A stretch of 64,000 bases of DNA, taken from Neobacillus sp. DY30 (GTDB lineage: Bacteria; Bacillota; Bacilli; Bacillales; Cytobacillaceae). Where the stretch lies: assembly GCF_030123065.1 (NCBI RefSeq), contig NZ_CP126093.1, forward strand, positions 686,001 to 750,000. The letters run 5' to 3'. Position numbers and translations under genes: made by a program. Shown piece by piece: positions 1-11,407 of this stretch. The notes under the pieces are model-generated. The model was given only the letters and a program-made list of their open reading frames with translations, was not told the origin of the DNA and made no database searches. The stretch's first letter is position 1, and every line of letters begins with the position of its first letter.

Positions 1-101
1 TTGCAGAATTGGCTGGAATTGAAATGGTAGTCATTAATAACGATACAAAAACAGAATCATTTATTAACGAATTACGCTGGAACGACGTTATCTATCGTTA
101 A
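1..101 (+). CDS. araA: L-arabinose isomerase, C-terminal end (partial)
   Basis: The reading frame is open from base 3 and stops at TAA 99-101; only the last 32 residues are inside the window. The tail contains ELRWNDV, which matches the C-terminal end of AraA proteins, where a similar (E/A)LRWN(D/E)V segment follows an INNDT-like stretch. AraA converts L-arabinose to L-ribulose in the cytoplasm, and the downstream transketolase and arabinofuranosidases fit that role. The start lies outside the window, so the rest of the protein cannot be judged. Confidence 0.75.
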   Translation, partial: AELAGIEMVVINNDTKTESFINELRWNDVIYR

Positions 102-108
102 TTTTTAA

Positions 109-147
109 CCTTGGGGCTATTACAAACTAATAGCCTCAAGGCTATTA
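109..147 (+). promoter_or_regulatory. Two mutually exclusive hairpins between araA and tkt
   Basis: GGCTATTA (115-122), TAATAGCC (128-135) and GGCTATTA (140-147) form a three-arm set. The middle arm can pair left, as part of a 14-bp stem 109-122/128-141 with one G-U pair, or right, as an 8-bp stem with a TCAA loop. The right hairpin is followed by a weak T-rich tract (151-160) and then the tkt ribosome binding site. It could be a partial terminator or attenuator, or simply an mRNA stability element. Confidence 0.55.
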
Positions 148-174
148 GACTTTGTATTTTTAGGAGGAAATTTC

Positions 175-2190
175 TTGGATAAGACCGTTGATAAGTTACA
201 GGTTGAGCAGTTAGCAGTTAATACGATACGTACTTTAGCGATTGATGCAATTGAAAAAGCAAAATCAGGTCATCCGGGCATGCCGATGGGAATGGCGCCT
301 GCTGGACATGTACTTTGGTCCAAAGTGATGAACCATAATCCATCTAATCCTGTGTGGTTTAACCGTGATCGCTTCGTATTATCCGCAGGACATGGATCGA
401 TGTTGCTATATAGCTTACTTCATTTAAGCGGATACGAAGTTTCACTTGATGATCTAAAGCAGTTTAGACAATGGGGAAGTAAAACACCTGGGCATCCTGA
501 ATTTGGTCACACTCCTGGGGTAGATGCGACAACTGGACCGCTTGGTCAAGGGATTGCGATGGCTGTCGGCATGGCAATGGCAGAGGCTCATTTATCAGCA
601 GTATATAACCGAGAAAACTTCCCGTTGATTAATCATTATACATATGCAATTTGCGGGGATGGAGATTTAATGGAAGGTGTTTCTGCAGAGGCAGCTTCTC
701 TTGCGGGCCACTTGCAATTAGGGAAACTTATTGCAATTTATGATTCCAATAATATTACCCTTGATGGGGAAGCAAATCTATCATTCTCTGAAAATGTCGG
801 TCAGCGTTTTGAAGCGTATGGCTGGCAGGTACTTCGAGTAGAAGAAGAAAACAACCTTGCAGCCATAGAAGCTGCGCTGCTTGAGGCAAAGAAGGATCTT
901 TCAAAACCAACTTTAATTGAAATCAAAACAACACTTGGCTATGGCAGTCCGAATAAAGGTGGAAAAGGCGGCCATGGAGGAACTCATGGATCACCGCTGG
1001 GTGCTGAAGAAGTAAAACTGACAAAAGAATTTTACGGGGTACCGCAAGAAGACTTCTATATTCCTGAAGAGGTTAAAGAATTATGGCAGGAAGTAAAAAA
1101 CAATGGTATTCAAACAAACCAGCAGTGGGATCAATTGCTCGTTGAATACAAACGAGAGTATCCGGAATTAGGAGATCGTCTTGAAAAAGAAATCAAGGGT
1201 GAGCTGCCTGTTGATTGGGCAAATGACGTGCCGGTATATGAAAAAGGTGCTTCTATTTCAACTCGGGTGGCTTCAGGGCAAGTATTAAATGCACTGGCGA
1301 AAAAAGTTCCTAACTTAATTGGCGGCTCTGCTGACTTAGAATCCTCAACAATGACGCACATGAAAGACCTAGGCCGTTTCTCACCAGCTGATTATGCTGG
1401 CCGAAATATTTACTATGGTGTTCGTGAGTTCGCGATGGGCGCAATCGTAAATGGTATGGCGCTTCATGGCGGAGTAAAACCATTTGGATCAACTTTCTTT
1501 GTATTTTCTGATTACCTGCGTCCGGCGATTCGATTATCGGCTCTCATGAACCTACCGGTAACGTACGTTTTCACACATGACAGTATATTTGTCGGTGAGG
1601 ACGGTCCGACTCATGAACCGATTGAACAGCTGGCAGCATTGCGCGGAATTCCAAATGTCACTGTTTTACGACCTGCAGATGCGAATGAAACGGCAGCGGC
1701 TTGGAAATTTGCAATTCAAAATCAAAATGGCCCAGTAGCATTGGTGCTGACAAGACAAAACCTTACTGTGAACATTGAAGCTGAAAGTGCTAATGAAGAA
1801 GTTAGTAAAGGGGCATACATTGTTGCCAACTCTGAGCAAGAGGTTCCAACTGTCCAGCTTATTGCTACAGGTTCTGAATTAACGTTAGCTCTTCAAGTAA
1901 AAGAAGGCTTAGAAAAAGAAGGAGTTAGCGGCAGAGTGGTCAGCATGCCATCTTGGGAGTTATTTGATCAGCAGTCAAAAGAATATCAAGATTACATTTT
2001 GCCTTCTGAAATTAAACTAAATGTTGCAATTGAGTTAGGTTCACCTCAAGGCTGGGCACAATATGTCGGCAGAGATGGACTAGTCATAGGAATATCTACT
2101 TTTGGAGCTTCAGCACCAGGAGACAGAATTGCAAAAGAATATGGATTTACTGCAGAAAGCATTATTAAGAGAATCAAAGAGAAGTTTTAA
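175..2190 (+). CDS. tkt: Transketolase
   Basis: A 671-residue thiamine-diphosphate enzyme of the pentose phosphate pathway that moves two-carbon units between ketose and aldose phosphates. The N-terminal domain has the [11 protein letters not shown] segment and the ThDP motif [10 protein letters not shown]...NN; the middle domain has the [15 protein letters not shown] signature near residue 470-485. Length is typical. The start is TTG at 175, chosen because AGGAGGAAA (162-170) sits four bases upstream. It lies about 70 bp after araA and just before two arabinofuranosidase genes, so it probably serves the xylulose-5-phosphate made from arabinose. A general housekeeping tkt may exist elsewhere in the genome. 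Confidence 0.95.
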   Translation: MDKTVDKLQVEQLAVNTIRTLAIDAIEKAKSGHPGMPMGMAPAGHVLWSKVMNHNPSNPVWFNRDRFVLSAGHGSMLLYSLLHLSGYEVSLDDLKQFRQWGSKTPGHPEFGHTPGVDATTGPLGQGIAMAVGMAMAEAHLSAVYNRENFPLINHYTYAICGDGDLMEGVSAEAASLAGHLQLGKLIAIYDSNNITLDGEANLSFSENVGQRFEAYGWQVLRVEEENNLAAIEAALLEAKKDLSKPTLIEIKTTLGYGSPNKGGKGGHGGTHGSPLGAEEVKLTKEFYGVPQEDFYIPEEVKELWQEVKNNGIQTNQQWDQLLVEYKREYPELGDRLEKEIKGELPVDWANDVPVYEKGASISTRVASGQVLNALAKKVPNLIGGSADLESSTMTHMKDLGRFSPADYAGRNIYYGVREFAMGAIVNGMALHGGVKPFGSTFFVFSDYLRPAIRLSALMNLPVTYVFTHDSIFVGEDGPTHEPIEQLAALRGIPNVTVLRPADANETAAAWKFAIQNQNGPVALVLTRQNLTVNIEAESANEEVSKGAYIVANSEQEVPTVQLIATGSELTLALQVKEGLEKEGVSGRVVSMPSWELFDQQSKEYQDYILPSEIKLNVAIELGSPQGWAQYVGRDGLVIGISTFGASAPGDRIAKEYGFTAESIIKRIKEKF

Positions 2191-2217
2191 CTTTATTACT
2201 GACTGGAGGAATACTCT

Positions 2218-3705
2218 ATGAAAAATAATGTCATTGTCAATGCCGATATTACTAAGGGTAAAATTAATAAAAATATATATGGTCATTTTGCCGAGCATTT
2301 AGGCAGATGTATTTATGAAGGAATATGGGTAGGCGAAGATTCATCGATCCCAAATACAAAGGGTATCCGCAATGATGTATTAGCAGCATTAAAGAATATT
2401 AAAGTGCCGGTTCTTCGCTGGCCGGGCGGCTGTTTTGCTGATGAGTACCACTGGAAGGATGGCGTCGGCCCTAGAGAAAACCGTAAGCGTATGGTGAATA
2501 CGCACTGGGGCGGTGTTGTGGAGAACAACCACTTCGGAACACACGAATTCATGCTGTTGTGTGAATTATTAGATTGTGAGCCGTATATTTGCGGAAACGT
2601 TGGAAGCGGTACGGTGCAAGAAATGTCTGAATGGGTTGAATATATGACATTTGAAGGTGAATCGCCAATGGCAAACTGGCGCCGGGAAAATGGCCACGAT
2701 GAGCCTTGGAAATTAAAATACTTTGGTGTAGGGAACGAGAACTGGGGCTGCGGCGGTAATATGCGTCCGGAATATTATGCAGACCTTTATCGCCGCTATC
2801 AAACGTATGTACGTAACTATGGCGGCAATAAAATCTATAAAATTGCCGGCGGAGCAAATGTGGATGACTATAACTGGACTGAAGTGTTAATGAAGAACGC
2901 TCACTGGTTAATGGACGGTTTAAGTCTTCATTATTACACAATTCCAGGAGATTTCTGGCTTGGCAAAGGATCTGCAATTGACTTCCCTGAAGACGAGTGG
3001 TTCATCACGATGAAGAAAGCACTTCATATGGATGAGTTAATTACAAAACACAGCACGATTATGGATAAATATGATCCAGATAAGCGAATTGGCATGATTA
3101 TTGATGAGTGGGGAACATGGTTTGATGTTGAGCCTGGAACCAATCCAGGATTCTTATATCAGCAAAACACCATCCGTGATGCACTAGTAGCTGGGTTACA
3201 TTTTAATATTTTCCACAACCATGCTGACCGTGTTCAAATGACGAATATTGCTCAAACCGTCAATGTTTTGCAAGCGATGATCTTAACAGAAGGCGAGAAG
3301 ATGATTCTTACGCCAACCTACCATGTATTTGATATGTACAAAGTTCACCAAGATGCTGAACTGCTTGCAGTTGATTCTACATTTGGAAGTTATGAATATA
3401 ACGGAGAAACGTTACCACAGGTAACTGTATCTGCTTCGAAAAATGCTGAGGGTATCGTTCACATCAGCTTATGTAATATTGACCATCAGAACGAAGCAGT
3501 CTTAGACTTAGACCTCCGCGGAGTAATTGGTGTGGATACTAACGTTACAGGAACCATCATTACATCTGACTCTATGAATGCACATAACACGTTTGAGCAG
3601 CCAGAGGTTGTAAAACCTGCTACGTTCACAGGAGTCACGGTTGAAAATAATAAATTAGCAATTAAACTTCCAGCAATGTCTGTTGTGACATTAGCGGTTA
3701 AATAA
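2218..3705 (+). CDS. abf2: GH51 alpha-L-arabinofuranosidase (Abf2/Xsa type)
   Basis: A 495-residue intracellular glycoside hydrolase family 51 enzyme that removes terminal alpha-L-arabinofuranosyl residues from arabinan or arabinoxylan fragments. The acid/base Glu is E174 in VGNENWG and the nucleophile is E297 in [21 protein letters not shown] near residue 67-79 is the family substrate-binding stretch. There is no signal peptide. The length equals B. subtilis Abf2/Xsa (about 495), while the paralogue at 4072 resembles AbfA. GGAGGAA lies just upstream of the ATG. The gene follows tkt by 27 bp, so the two are probably cotranscribed. Confidence 0.93.
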   Translation: MKNNVIVNADITKGKINKNIYGHFAEHLGRCIYEGIWVGEDSSIPNTKGIRNDVLAALKNIKVPVLRWPGGCFADEYHWKDGVGPRENRKRMVNTHWGGVVENNHFGTHEFMLLCELLDCEPYICGNVGSGTVQEMSEWVEYMTFEGESPMANWRRENGHDEPWKLKYFGVGNENWGCGGNMRPEYYADLYRRYQTYVRNYGGNKIYKIAGGANVDDYNWTEVLMKNAHWLMDGLSLHYYTIPGDFWLGKGSAIDFPEDEWFITMKKALHMDELITKHSTIMDKYDPDKRIGMIIDEWGTWFDVEPGTNPGFLYQQNTIRDALVAGLHFNIFHNHADRVQMTNIAQTVNVLQAMILTEGEKMILTPTYHVFDMYKVHQDAELLAVDSTFGSYEYNGETLPQVTVSASKNAEGIVHISLCNIDHQNEAVLDLDLRGVIGVDTNVTGTIITSDSMNAHNTFEQPEVVKPATFTGVTVENNKLAIKLPAMSVVTLAVK

Positions 3706-3725
3706 AATACGAGGAGGAACTGGCA

Positions 3726-3998
3726 GTGAGTAAGCAAAATCTATGTAAAGGCTGCGTTGAAAGTGTGATGGTAACAGAGGAAGTCATCCAGGAGCTTGTT
3801 AAGGAAACGGAAGAAGATTTATCTGTTATTGTATCGGACGAACTCTACTCAGAACGATTAAAGATTTGTGAAAGCTGCCCTTCTCTTCAATATGGCACCA
3901 CTTGTGCTCATAGTGGATGTATTGTCCGCTATCGTGCCAAGTTTAAGAACAAAAGCTGTCCATTTGCAGGAAAGCCAAAATGGGAAAAGGTTGGTTAA
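3726..3998 (+). CDS. Small Cys-rich protein, DUF6171-like
   Basis: A 90-residue soluble protein between two arabinofuranosidase genes, starting with GTG at 3726 after GAGGAGGAA (3711-3719). It has CxxC near the N terminus (C7, C10) and four to five further cysteines in the C-terminal half (KICESC, TTC, SGC, KSC), a pattern expected for a metal-binding or zinc-ribbon fold. I associate it from memory with the DUF6171 family, whose function is unknown. The tight spacing on both sides puts it in the arabinofuranosidase operon. Whether it acts on these enzymes or is a passenger cannot be told from the sequence. Confidence 0.75.
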   Translation: MSKQNLCKGCVESVMVTEEVIQELVKETEEDLSVIVSDELYSERLKICESCPSLQYGTTCAHSGCIVRYRAKFKNKSCPFAGKPKWEKVG

Positions 3999-4056
3999 AT
4001 ACGAATAGTTTTATAGAAATGAAGCCTAAGCTTTTGACAAACTTATCAGATAGTAG

Positions 4057-5586
<1,530 letters not shown>

Positions 5587-5594
5587 TATCGCTC

Positions 5595-5649
5595 CATTCC
5601 ATACCTGCTCTGTTACATTTGTTAACGGAGAGGTATGGAATGATTTTTT
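5595..5649 (+). terminator. Intrinsic terminator after abfA
   Basis: CATTCCATACCT (5595-5606) pairs perfectly with AGGTATGGAATG (5631-5642) and is followed by ATTTTTT. It closes the araA-tkt-abfA transcription unit before galM. Confidence 0.85.
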
Positions 5650-5683
5650 CTATTTTATCTTTCTTAAGGAAGGGTTGAACGCT

Positions 5684-6736
5684 ATGAAGATTTTGAAAGA
5701 GGAGTTTGGAAGGAAAGATAACCAAACTGTTTTTTTATTTACTCTCGTAAATGATCATGGAGTAGAAGTTGGCTGTATTAATTATGGCTGTATTATTACA
5801 AAAATCATAACCCCTGATAAAGATGGAAACTTTGAAAATATTGTTATTGGATATGACACGTTGAACGAATATGAAAATGATCCTTATTTTCTAGGCGCTG
5901 CCATTGGCCGTGTCGCTGGAAGAATTAAGGCGGGTTCCTTCGATTTGAACGGACAAACATACACACTCGCGAAAAATGAAAATAATAATCATCTGCATGG
6001 TGGAAATAAAGGATTTAACCAGATTGTTTGGGAAAGCGAAGTCATCGAAAATGAACAGGAGATTGGTATTGGCTTCACTTATTTAAGCCCGAATGGTGAA
6101 GAGGGTTATCCTGGGAATTTAAATGTTTCGGTTACTTACTCCTTGAATAATGAAAATGAACTATCCATTCGTTATTCTGGCGTGTCTGATGAGAACACAC
6201 TGCTAAATATGACGAATCACTCTTATTTCAATTTAAGTGGAAATTTAAAACGAGACATTTTAAATCATACACTGCAAATTAAAAGCGATAAGTTTCTTGA
6301 GTTAAATGATGAACTGCTTCCTACTGGAGAAATGCTGGATGTGAAAGGTACAGCATTTGATTTTACAACAGAGAGAATAATTCAAACGGGAGTGGAGTCA
6401 GACCACCCGCAAAATCAATTAGCTGGCGCGGGCTATGACCATCCATTTCTACTAAATACGCAACATGATAAAGAAATTGTCCTAAAAGACATCGAAAGTG
6501 GACGGACCTTAACAATTGAAACAGATGAAGCAGGAGTGGTTGTCTATTCTGGCAATATGATGAAATCGGAAGGAGAGATTGCTGGGGTACCATCACGGAA
6601 GTACTTGGGTATTTGCTTAGAGACTCAGGGACTACCGGATGCGATCCATCACCCGCAGTTCCCTTCTTGGATTTTAGAAAAAGATAAAGAGTATTCTTCC
6701 GTGACCATCTATAAATTTGGGAACTTAGAAGACTGA
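5684..6736 (+). CDS. galM: Aldose 1-epimerase (mutarotase)
   Basis: A roughly 350-residue GalM family enzyme that interconverts alpha and beta anomers of free sugars in the cytoplasm; here the likely substrate is arabinose released by the glycosidases. The signature NHSYFNLSG carries the catalytic His, and LETQGLPDAIHHP near the C terminus carries the catalytic Glu; HLHGGNKGF and GRVAGRI are family motifs. ATG 5684 is preferred over an in-frame TTG at 5675, because AAGGAAGGG (5667-5673 region) is properly spaced only from the ATG. It begins a second transcription unit with araM and the two GH43 genes. Confidence 0.92.
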   Translation: MKILKEEFGRKDNQTVFLFTLVNDHGVEVGCINYGCIITKIITPDKDGNFENIVIGYDTLNEYENDPYFLGAAIGRVAGRIKAGSFDLNGQTYTLAKNENNNHLHGGNKGFNQIVWESEVIENEQEIGIGFTYLSPNGEEGYPGNLNVSVTYSLNNENELSIRYSGVSDENTLLNMTNHSYFNLSGNLKRDILNHTLQIKSDKFLELNDELLPTGEMLDVKGTAFDFTTERIIQTGVESDHPQNQLAGAGYDHPFLLNTQHDKEIVLKDIESGRTLTIETDEAGVVVYSGNMMKSEGEIAGVPSRKYLGICLETQGLPDAIHHPQFPSWILEKDKEYSSVTIYKFGNLED

Positions 6737-6766
6737 TACTGTTTCAATGGAGCAGGAGGAATTTAA

Positions 6767-7972
6767 GTGGAAAACGATATGGCCGAACTCATGACTCTGG
6801 CTCAAAACTGTGATTGTGGAAATCACCATCATCCTATTCCAATAGAAAAAATCTTGATTGGAAACAGTGTTTACAAAGAACTTGCTGCCTTTGTCATTAC
6901 TAAGGGATTTAATCATGCCGTCATTATCGCGGATGAAAATACTCATCAAGCTGCAGGCAAAAGTCTATCTGAAACATTGAAAGAAACGGGTATCAGAGTA
7001 TCTCTTAGCATCATTACACCGGATGAAAATAACGATGTTGTCGCTGACGAAACTTCCTTAGTTCAAGCATTATTAGAAATACCGGTTGAAACGGATGTCA
7101 TTATTGCCGTAGGTGCAGGGACCCTTCACGATATTGCGCGTTTTTGCAGTACAAAAATAAAAGTGCCATTCATTTCAGTTCCTACTGCACCTTCTGTAGA
7201 TGGATTTACATCAATGGGGGCTCCGTTAATTGTCAGGGGTGTCAAAACGACCTTCCAAATGACAGCTCCGGTTGCCGTATTTGCAGATTTAGCTGTACTT
7301 ATGGCAGCACCACGAAAAATGGTTGCAGCAGGCTTTGGTGATATGCTGGCCAAATATACTTCGCTTGCTGACTGGAGATTTGGCCATCTTGTAAAGGGTG
7401 AACCCTATTGTCCGCTGGTTGCTGCAATTACCCGCGAGGCGTTAGAGGCATGTGCGGCGAATGTAGAAAAGATTGCTGAAGCGGATGAAGAGGGAATTCA
7501 GATTCTAATTGAAGCGCTGATCAAGTCAGGGTTAGCCATGCTGATTTTTGGACAGTCACATCCTGCTTCTGGCGGCGAACATCACCTCTCACATTATTGG
7601 GAAATGGAATTCTTAAAGCAAAAGCGCCCTGCTGTGCTTCACGGTGCGAAAGTCGGCGTAACAACGGTACTGCTTGCGGAAGTATATAAAGAACGGTTTC
7701 TTCCTTTACTTTCTGAATCAGCTCGGTTACAGCCAGGAAAGTTACAAGAGAACCTCAAAGAAATCATGAAAATCTATCAAGAAATACCCAACCCCGAACA
7801 CCTAAAGAATCTGTTAACGCAGACAGGCGGGGAAACATTGCCGGAACAGCTAGGTATTGATGAACAGCTGGTTGCCGCAAGCTTACAAAACGCACATAAC
7901 TTAAGAAATCGTTACACAGCTTTAAAATTTATGAATGCTGCAGCAGAAAGCAGCACCCTTATACATCCATGA
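6767..7972 (+). CDS. araM: sn-glycerol-1-phosphate dehydrogenase AraM
   Basis: A 401-residue member of the iron-containing alcohol dehydrogenase-like superfamily, close in size to B. subtilis AraM (394). AraM reduces dihydroxyacetone phosphate to sn-glycerol-1-phosphate, an archaeal-type lipid precursor, and in Bacillus its gene sits in the arabinose operon. Visible motifs are GAGTLHDIARF for nucleotide binding, the metal-ligand Asp in GFGDMLAKYTSLADW, and the ligand His residues in SHPASGGEHHLSHYWE and VLHGAKVGV. GTG 6767 is chosen because GGAGGA (755-760 of the 6700s) is spaced six bases before it. Confidence 0.93.
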   Translation: MENDMAELMTLAQNCDCGNHHHPIPIEKILIGNSVYKELAAFVITKGFNHAVIIADENTHQAAGKSLSETLKETGIRVSLSIITPDENNDVVADETSLVQALLEIPVETDVIIAVGAGTLHDIARFCSTKIKVPFISVPTAPSVDGFTSMGAPLIVRGVKTTFQMTAPVAVFADLAVLMAAPRKMVAAGFGDMLAKYTSLADWRFGHLVKGEPYCPLVAAITREALEACAANVEKIAEADEEGIQILIEALIKSGLAMLIFGQSHPASGGEHHLSHYWEMEFLKQKRPAVLHGAKVGVTTVLLAEVYKERFLPLLSESARLQPGKLQENLKEIMKIYQEIPNPEHLKNLLTQTGGETLPEQLGIDEQLVAASLQNAHNLRNRYTALKFMNAAAESSTLIHP

Positions 7973-7996
7973 TTTTGAAAGGAAAGGTGAAGTATC

Positions 7997-8947
7997 ATGC
8001 AAAAAGTTGAAACGTTGAAAAATCCAATCGTCGAGCAGCGTGCCGATCCTTGGGTTTATAAGCATACAGATGGATACTACTATTTCACTGCTTCAGTACC
8101 TGAATATGACCGAATTGAAGTAAGAAGGTCAAAAACAATCCAAGGATTAGGCGATGCAGAACCAGTCGTTGCTTGGACGAAACATGAAGATGGAATCATG
8201 AGCGCAAATATATGGGCTCCTGAAATTCATTTTATTGAAGGCAAATGGTACATCTATTTTGCAGCGGCCCATAAGGACGCGATTTTTGACCATCGGATGT
8301 ATGCAATTGAAAACGACTCACAAAATCCGCTCGAAGGAAATTGGGTTGAAAAGGGACAAGTAAAAACGGCTTGGGAGTCATTTTCTCTTGATGCGACCAC
8401 TTTTGAACATAATGGAGATTTATACTATGTTTGGGCTCAAAAAGATCCTGAAATCGAAGGCAACTCCAACCTCTACATTGCAAAGATGGCGAACCCTTGG
8501 ACACTTACAGGTCCACAAGTAATGATTACAACACCTGAATATGATTGGGAGAAAATTGGATTTTTAGTGAATGAGGGCGCGGCTGTTTTAAAAAGAAACG
8601 GAAAAATCTTTATTTCGTATTCTGCCAGCGCTACGGATTATAACTACTGCATGGGCTTGCTTTCAGCAGACGAAGACAGTGACCTGCTTAATCCGAAATC
8701 ATGGAAAAAGTCACCACAACCTGTTTTCCAAACAAACGAGGAAAACAGTCAATATGGTCCTGGTCATAACAGTTTCACAGTATCAGAAGATGGCAGTCAA
8801 GACATCCTGATTTACCATGCACGTAACTACCGTGAAATCGTCGGTGACCCGCTATGGGATCCAAACCGTCATACACGTGCACAAGTGTTTACGTGGAATG
8901 AAGATGGAACGCCTAACTTTGGCACTCCGGTTCTAGATGGAAAATAA
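7997..8947 (+). CDS. GH43 arabinofuranosidase/arabinosidase, copy 1
   Basis: A 316-residue five-bladed beta-propeller glycoside hydrolase family 43 enzyme without signal peptide. The expected inverting triad is visible: base D17 in QRADPW, pKa-modulating D132 in FSLDATTF, and acid E193 in VNEGAAV. It most likely removes arabinose from short imported arabinan or arabinoxylan oligomers; the exact subfamily and linkage cannot be fixed by eye. The next gene is a close tandem copy with 27 bp between them. Confidence 0.88.
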   Translation: MQKVETLKNPIVEQRADPWVYKHTDGYYYFTASVPEYDRIEVRRSKTIQGLGDAEPVVAWTKHEDGIMSANIWAPEIHFIEGKWYIYFAAAHKDAIFDHRMYAIENDSQNPLEGNWVEKGQVKTAWESFSLDATTFEHNGDLYYVWAQKDPEIEGNSNLYIAKMANPWTLTGPQVMITTPEYDWEKIGFLVNEGAAVLKRNGKIFISYSASATDYNYCMGLLSADEDSDLLNPKSWKKSPQPVFQTNEENSQYGPGHNSFTVSEDGSQDILIYHARNYREIVGDPLWDPNRHTRAQVFTWNEDGTPNFGTPVLDGK

Positions 8948-8974
8948 GTCATCATTGATAAAAGGGAGATTTTT

Positions 8975-9940
8975 ATGGTAAGAGTAACAATCGAAGAAGC
9001 TAAAAGAGCAGAGGATCTCATTATCGAGCAGCGCGCTGATCCATGGGTTTACAAGCACACAGATGGCTACTACTATTTCACCGCATCCGTTCCGGAATAT
9101 GACCGAATTGAAGTTAGGCGGTCTAAAACAATTAAAGGAATAGTAGAAGCGGAACCTGTAGTTGCATGGCGTAAGCATGAAACGGGACCATTGAGTGCGC
9201 TTATTTGGGCACCAGAAATCCACTATATCAACGGAAATTGGTATATCTATTATGCAGCTGCACCATCAAAGGAAATTGTAAATGGACTTTTTCAACATCG
9301 CATGTTTGTCATTGAAAATAAATCTACTAATCCTTTAGACGGTAATTGGGAAGAAAAGGGACAAATCAAAACGGACTGGGAGTCGTTTGCCCTCGATGCG
9401 ACTTCATTTGAGCATAAAGGCCAGCAGTATCTTGTATGGGCACAAAAGGATCCACACATTAGGGGAAACTCAAACCTTTATATCGCTCCATTAGAAAATC
9501 CATGGACGATTCAGGGTCCTCAAGTCATGATTACGAAACCAGAATTTGATTGGGAAACGATTGGATTCTGGGTAAATGAAGGACCTGCAGTCTTAAAGAG
9601 GAACGGGAAAATCTTCATTTCCTTCTCTGGCAGTGCCACGGATGAAAATTATGCTATGGGAATATTAACTGCAGATGAAAACAGTGACGTAATGGATCCG
9701 GCATCTTGGAGTAAATCCACAGAGCCTGTGTTTAAAACGAATTATGAAACAGGACAATACGGTCCAGGTCATAACAGTTTTACGGTCTCAGAAGATGGAA
9801 GCAAGGATGTTTTGGTTTACCATGTAAGAAACTACACAGAGATTGTCGGCGATCCGTTATACGATCCGAATCGCCATACCTGTGCAAAGGAATTTACTTG
9901 GAATCCTGATGGCACACCAAACTTCGGTTTCCCAAAATAA
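8975..9940 (+). CDS. GH43 arabinofuranosidase/arabinosidase, copy 2
   Basis: A 321-residue paralogue of the preceding gene; long stretches are identical at the N terminus, around the catalytic residues, and in the YGPGHNSFTVSEDGS segment. The triad is D22, D141 and E202. The visible differences lie mainly in the loop around residue 97-106, where this copy has an insertion, and in the acid region (NEGPAV instead of NEGAAV). The pair looks like an expanded tandem duplication that has begun to specialise. A terminator follows at 9959. Confidence 0.88.
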   Translation: MVRVTIEEAKRAEDLIIEQRADPWVYKHTDGYYYFTASVPEYDRIEVRRSKTIKGIVEAEPVVAWRKHETGPLSALIWAPEIHYINGNWYIYYAAAPSKEIVNGLFQHRMFVIENKSTNPLDGNWEEKGQIKTDWESFALDATSFEHKGQQYLVWAQKDPHIRGNSNLYIAPLENPWTIQGPQVMITKPEFDWETIGFWVNEGPAVLKRNGKIFISFSGSATDENYAMGILTADENSDVMDPASWSKSTEPVFKTNYETGQYGPGHNSFTVSEDGSKDVLVYHVRNYTEIVGDPLYDPNRHTCAKEFTWNPDGTPNFGFPK

Positions 9941-9958
9941 ATAATTGACGAACGATAA

Positions 9959-9990
9959 GGTTCATATCAGCTTTTTGATATGAACCCTTT
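9959..9990 (+). terminator. Intrinsic terminator after GH43 pair
   Basis: GGTTCATATCA (9959-9969) and TGATATGAACC (9976-9986) form a perfect 11-bp stem with a six-base loop, followed by CTTT. Confidence 0.75.
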
Positions 9991-10014
9991 CTGTAAAAAA
10001 AGGCGGGCAGCAAG

Positions 10015-11385
10015 ATGGAAAGTTTACAAGATTCACAGGAAAGACGTATGACTCTGCGTGCCATAACATGGCCGATATTTATCGAATTGTTTCTGCAAAT
10101 GATTATGGGAAGTACAGACGTCATCATGCTATCCCATATTTCTGATGATGTTGTCGCTGCAATAGGTGTAGCAAATCAACTAGTCTTTTTTGCTATTCTC
10201 CTATTTAACTTTACAGCCACAGGAACAGCGGTTTTAATCTCGCAGTATTTAGGTGCAGGTTTAAAAAAGGATGCCAAACAAGCATCTGCGATCTCCTTAA
10301 CGATTAATCTGGGTATGGGTTTGGTTGTCAGTGTATTGTTTGTCATTTTTAAAGGACCGTTATTAAATATATTTCACCTTGATCAGGACATAGCCATGAT
10401 CGGCTATGATTATTTATCCATCGTGGGTGGTACATTATTTCTTCAAGCAATGCTCGTTACTGTTTCTGCCATTTTGAGGTCAAATGGCTTCACAAGGGAA
10501 GCGATGTTCGTTTCAGTCATGATGAACCTTATCCATTTGATAGGAAATGCCTTAGTCATTTATGGCTGGTTTGGATTTCCTGAAATGGGCGTTAAAGGAG
10601 TGGCGCTATCGACTGCTTTCAGTCGTGCAGCAGCATTAGTTCTCGCGTTTTGGTTCATGTATAAGAGACTCCCTATCAGAATTGAATGGAATGATTATAT
10701 CGATTTCCAATTAACGCATATTAAAAAAATACTGAAAATAGGCATTCCTGCTGCAGGGGAACAACTTAGTTACAATACGAGCCAGATGGCGATGACGGCA
10801 ATTACTGCTCTTCTCGGCGCAGCAGCTTTGTCTACCCGTGTTTACACATGGAATATCATGTCCTTTATAATGCTATTTGCATTAGCTGTTGGCCAAGGAA
10901 CACAAATTTTAATCGGTTATCGTGTAGGAGCTGGCGATTTTGCAGGGGCCTATAAGCAACTACTAAAAAGCTTAAAAGTAAGTTTTATTATTACTATTGT
11001 TATAGCAATACTTATTGCTATTTTTAGAGAAGCCATTATGGGTCTTTTCACAGATGATCCGGAAATTATTAAAGTCGGAAGTACACTTTTATTATTATGT
11101 TTAATTCTTGAGCCCGGAAGAACATTGAACCTTATCGTGGTTAACTCGCTTCGTGCTACCGGTGATGCGGTTTTTACCGTAAAAATGGGAATTCTGTCGA
11201 TGTGGGGAATTGCTGTTCCTGTGTCGTATTTATTGGGTATACAAGTTGGTATAGGGTTAGCAGGAGTCTGGATTGCCTTTATAGCGGATGAATGGTTCAG
11301 AGGAATCGTTATGTATTTTAGATGGAAAAGCAGAGCGTGGGAAAAGAAAGTACTCGTTGATAAAAAGCAAGCCATTACTAGTTAA
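10015..11385 (+). CDS. MATE family multidrug/Na+ efflux transporter
   Basis: A 456-residue integral membrane protein with the twelve-helix, two-lobe pattern of the MATE (MatE) family. The N-terminal TWPIFIELFLQMIMGSTDVIMLS segment is the characteristic first helix (given here in family terms; residues about 19-41), and the second half repeats the pattern from about residue 240. The family exports cationic drugs or metabolites using Na+ or H+ gradients. It lies between two arabinan transcription units and is followed 22 bp later by an aldo/keto reductase. A role in sugar use is not implied by the sequence. Confidence 0.88.
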   Translation: MESLQDSQERRMTLRAITWPIFIELFLQMIMGSTDVIMLSHISDDVVAAIGVANQLVFFAILLFNFTATGTAVLISQYLGAGLKKDAKQASAISLTINLGMGLVVSVLFVIFKGPLLNIFHLDQDIAMIGYDYLSIVGGTLFLQAMLVTVSAILRSNGFTREAMFVSVMMNLIHLIGNALVIYGWFGFPEMGVKGVALSTAFSRAAALVLAFWFMYKRLPIRIEWNDYIDFQLTHIKKILKIGIPAAGEQLSYNTSQMAMTAITALLGAAALSTRVYTWNIMSFIMLFALAVGQGTQILIGYRVGAGDFAGAYKQLLKSLKVSFIITIVIAILIAIFREAIMGLFTDDPEIIKVGSTLLLLCLILEPGRTLNLIVVNSLRATGDAVFTVKMGILSMWGIAVPVSYLLGIQVGIGLAGVWIAFIADEWFRGIVMYFRWKSRAWEKKVLVDKKQAITS

Positions 11386-11407
11386 AAACTGAGGAGGAGA
11401 ACGTTAA

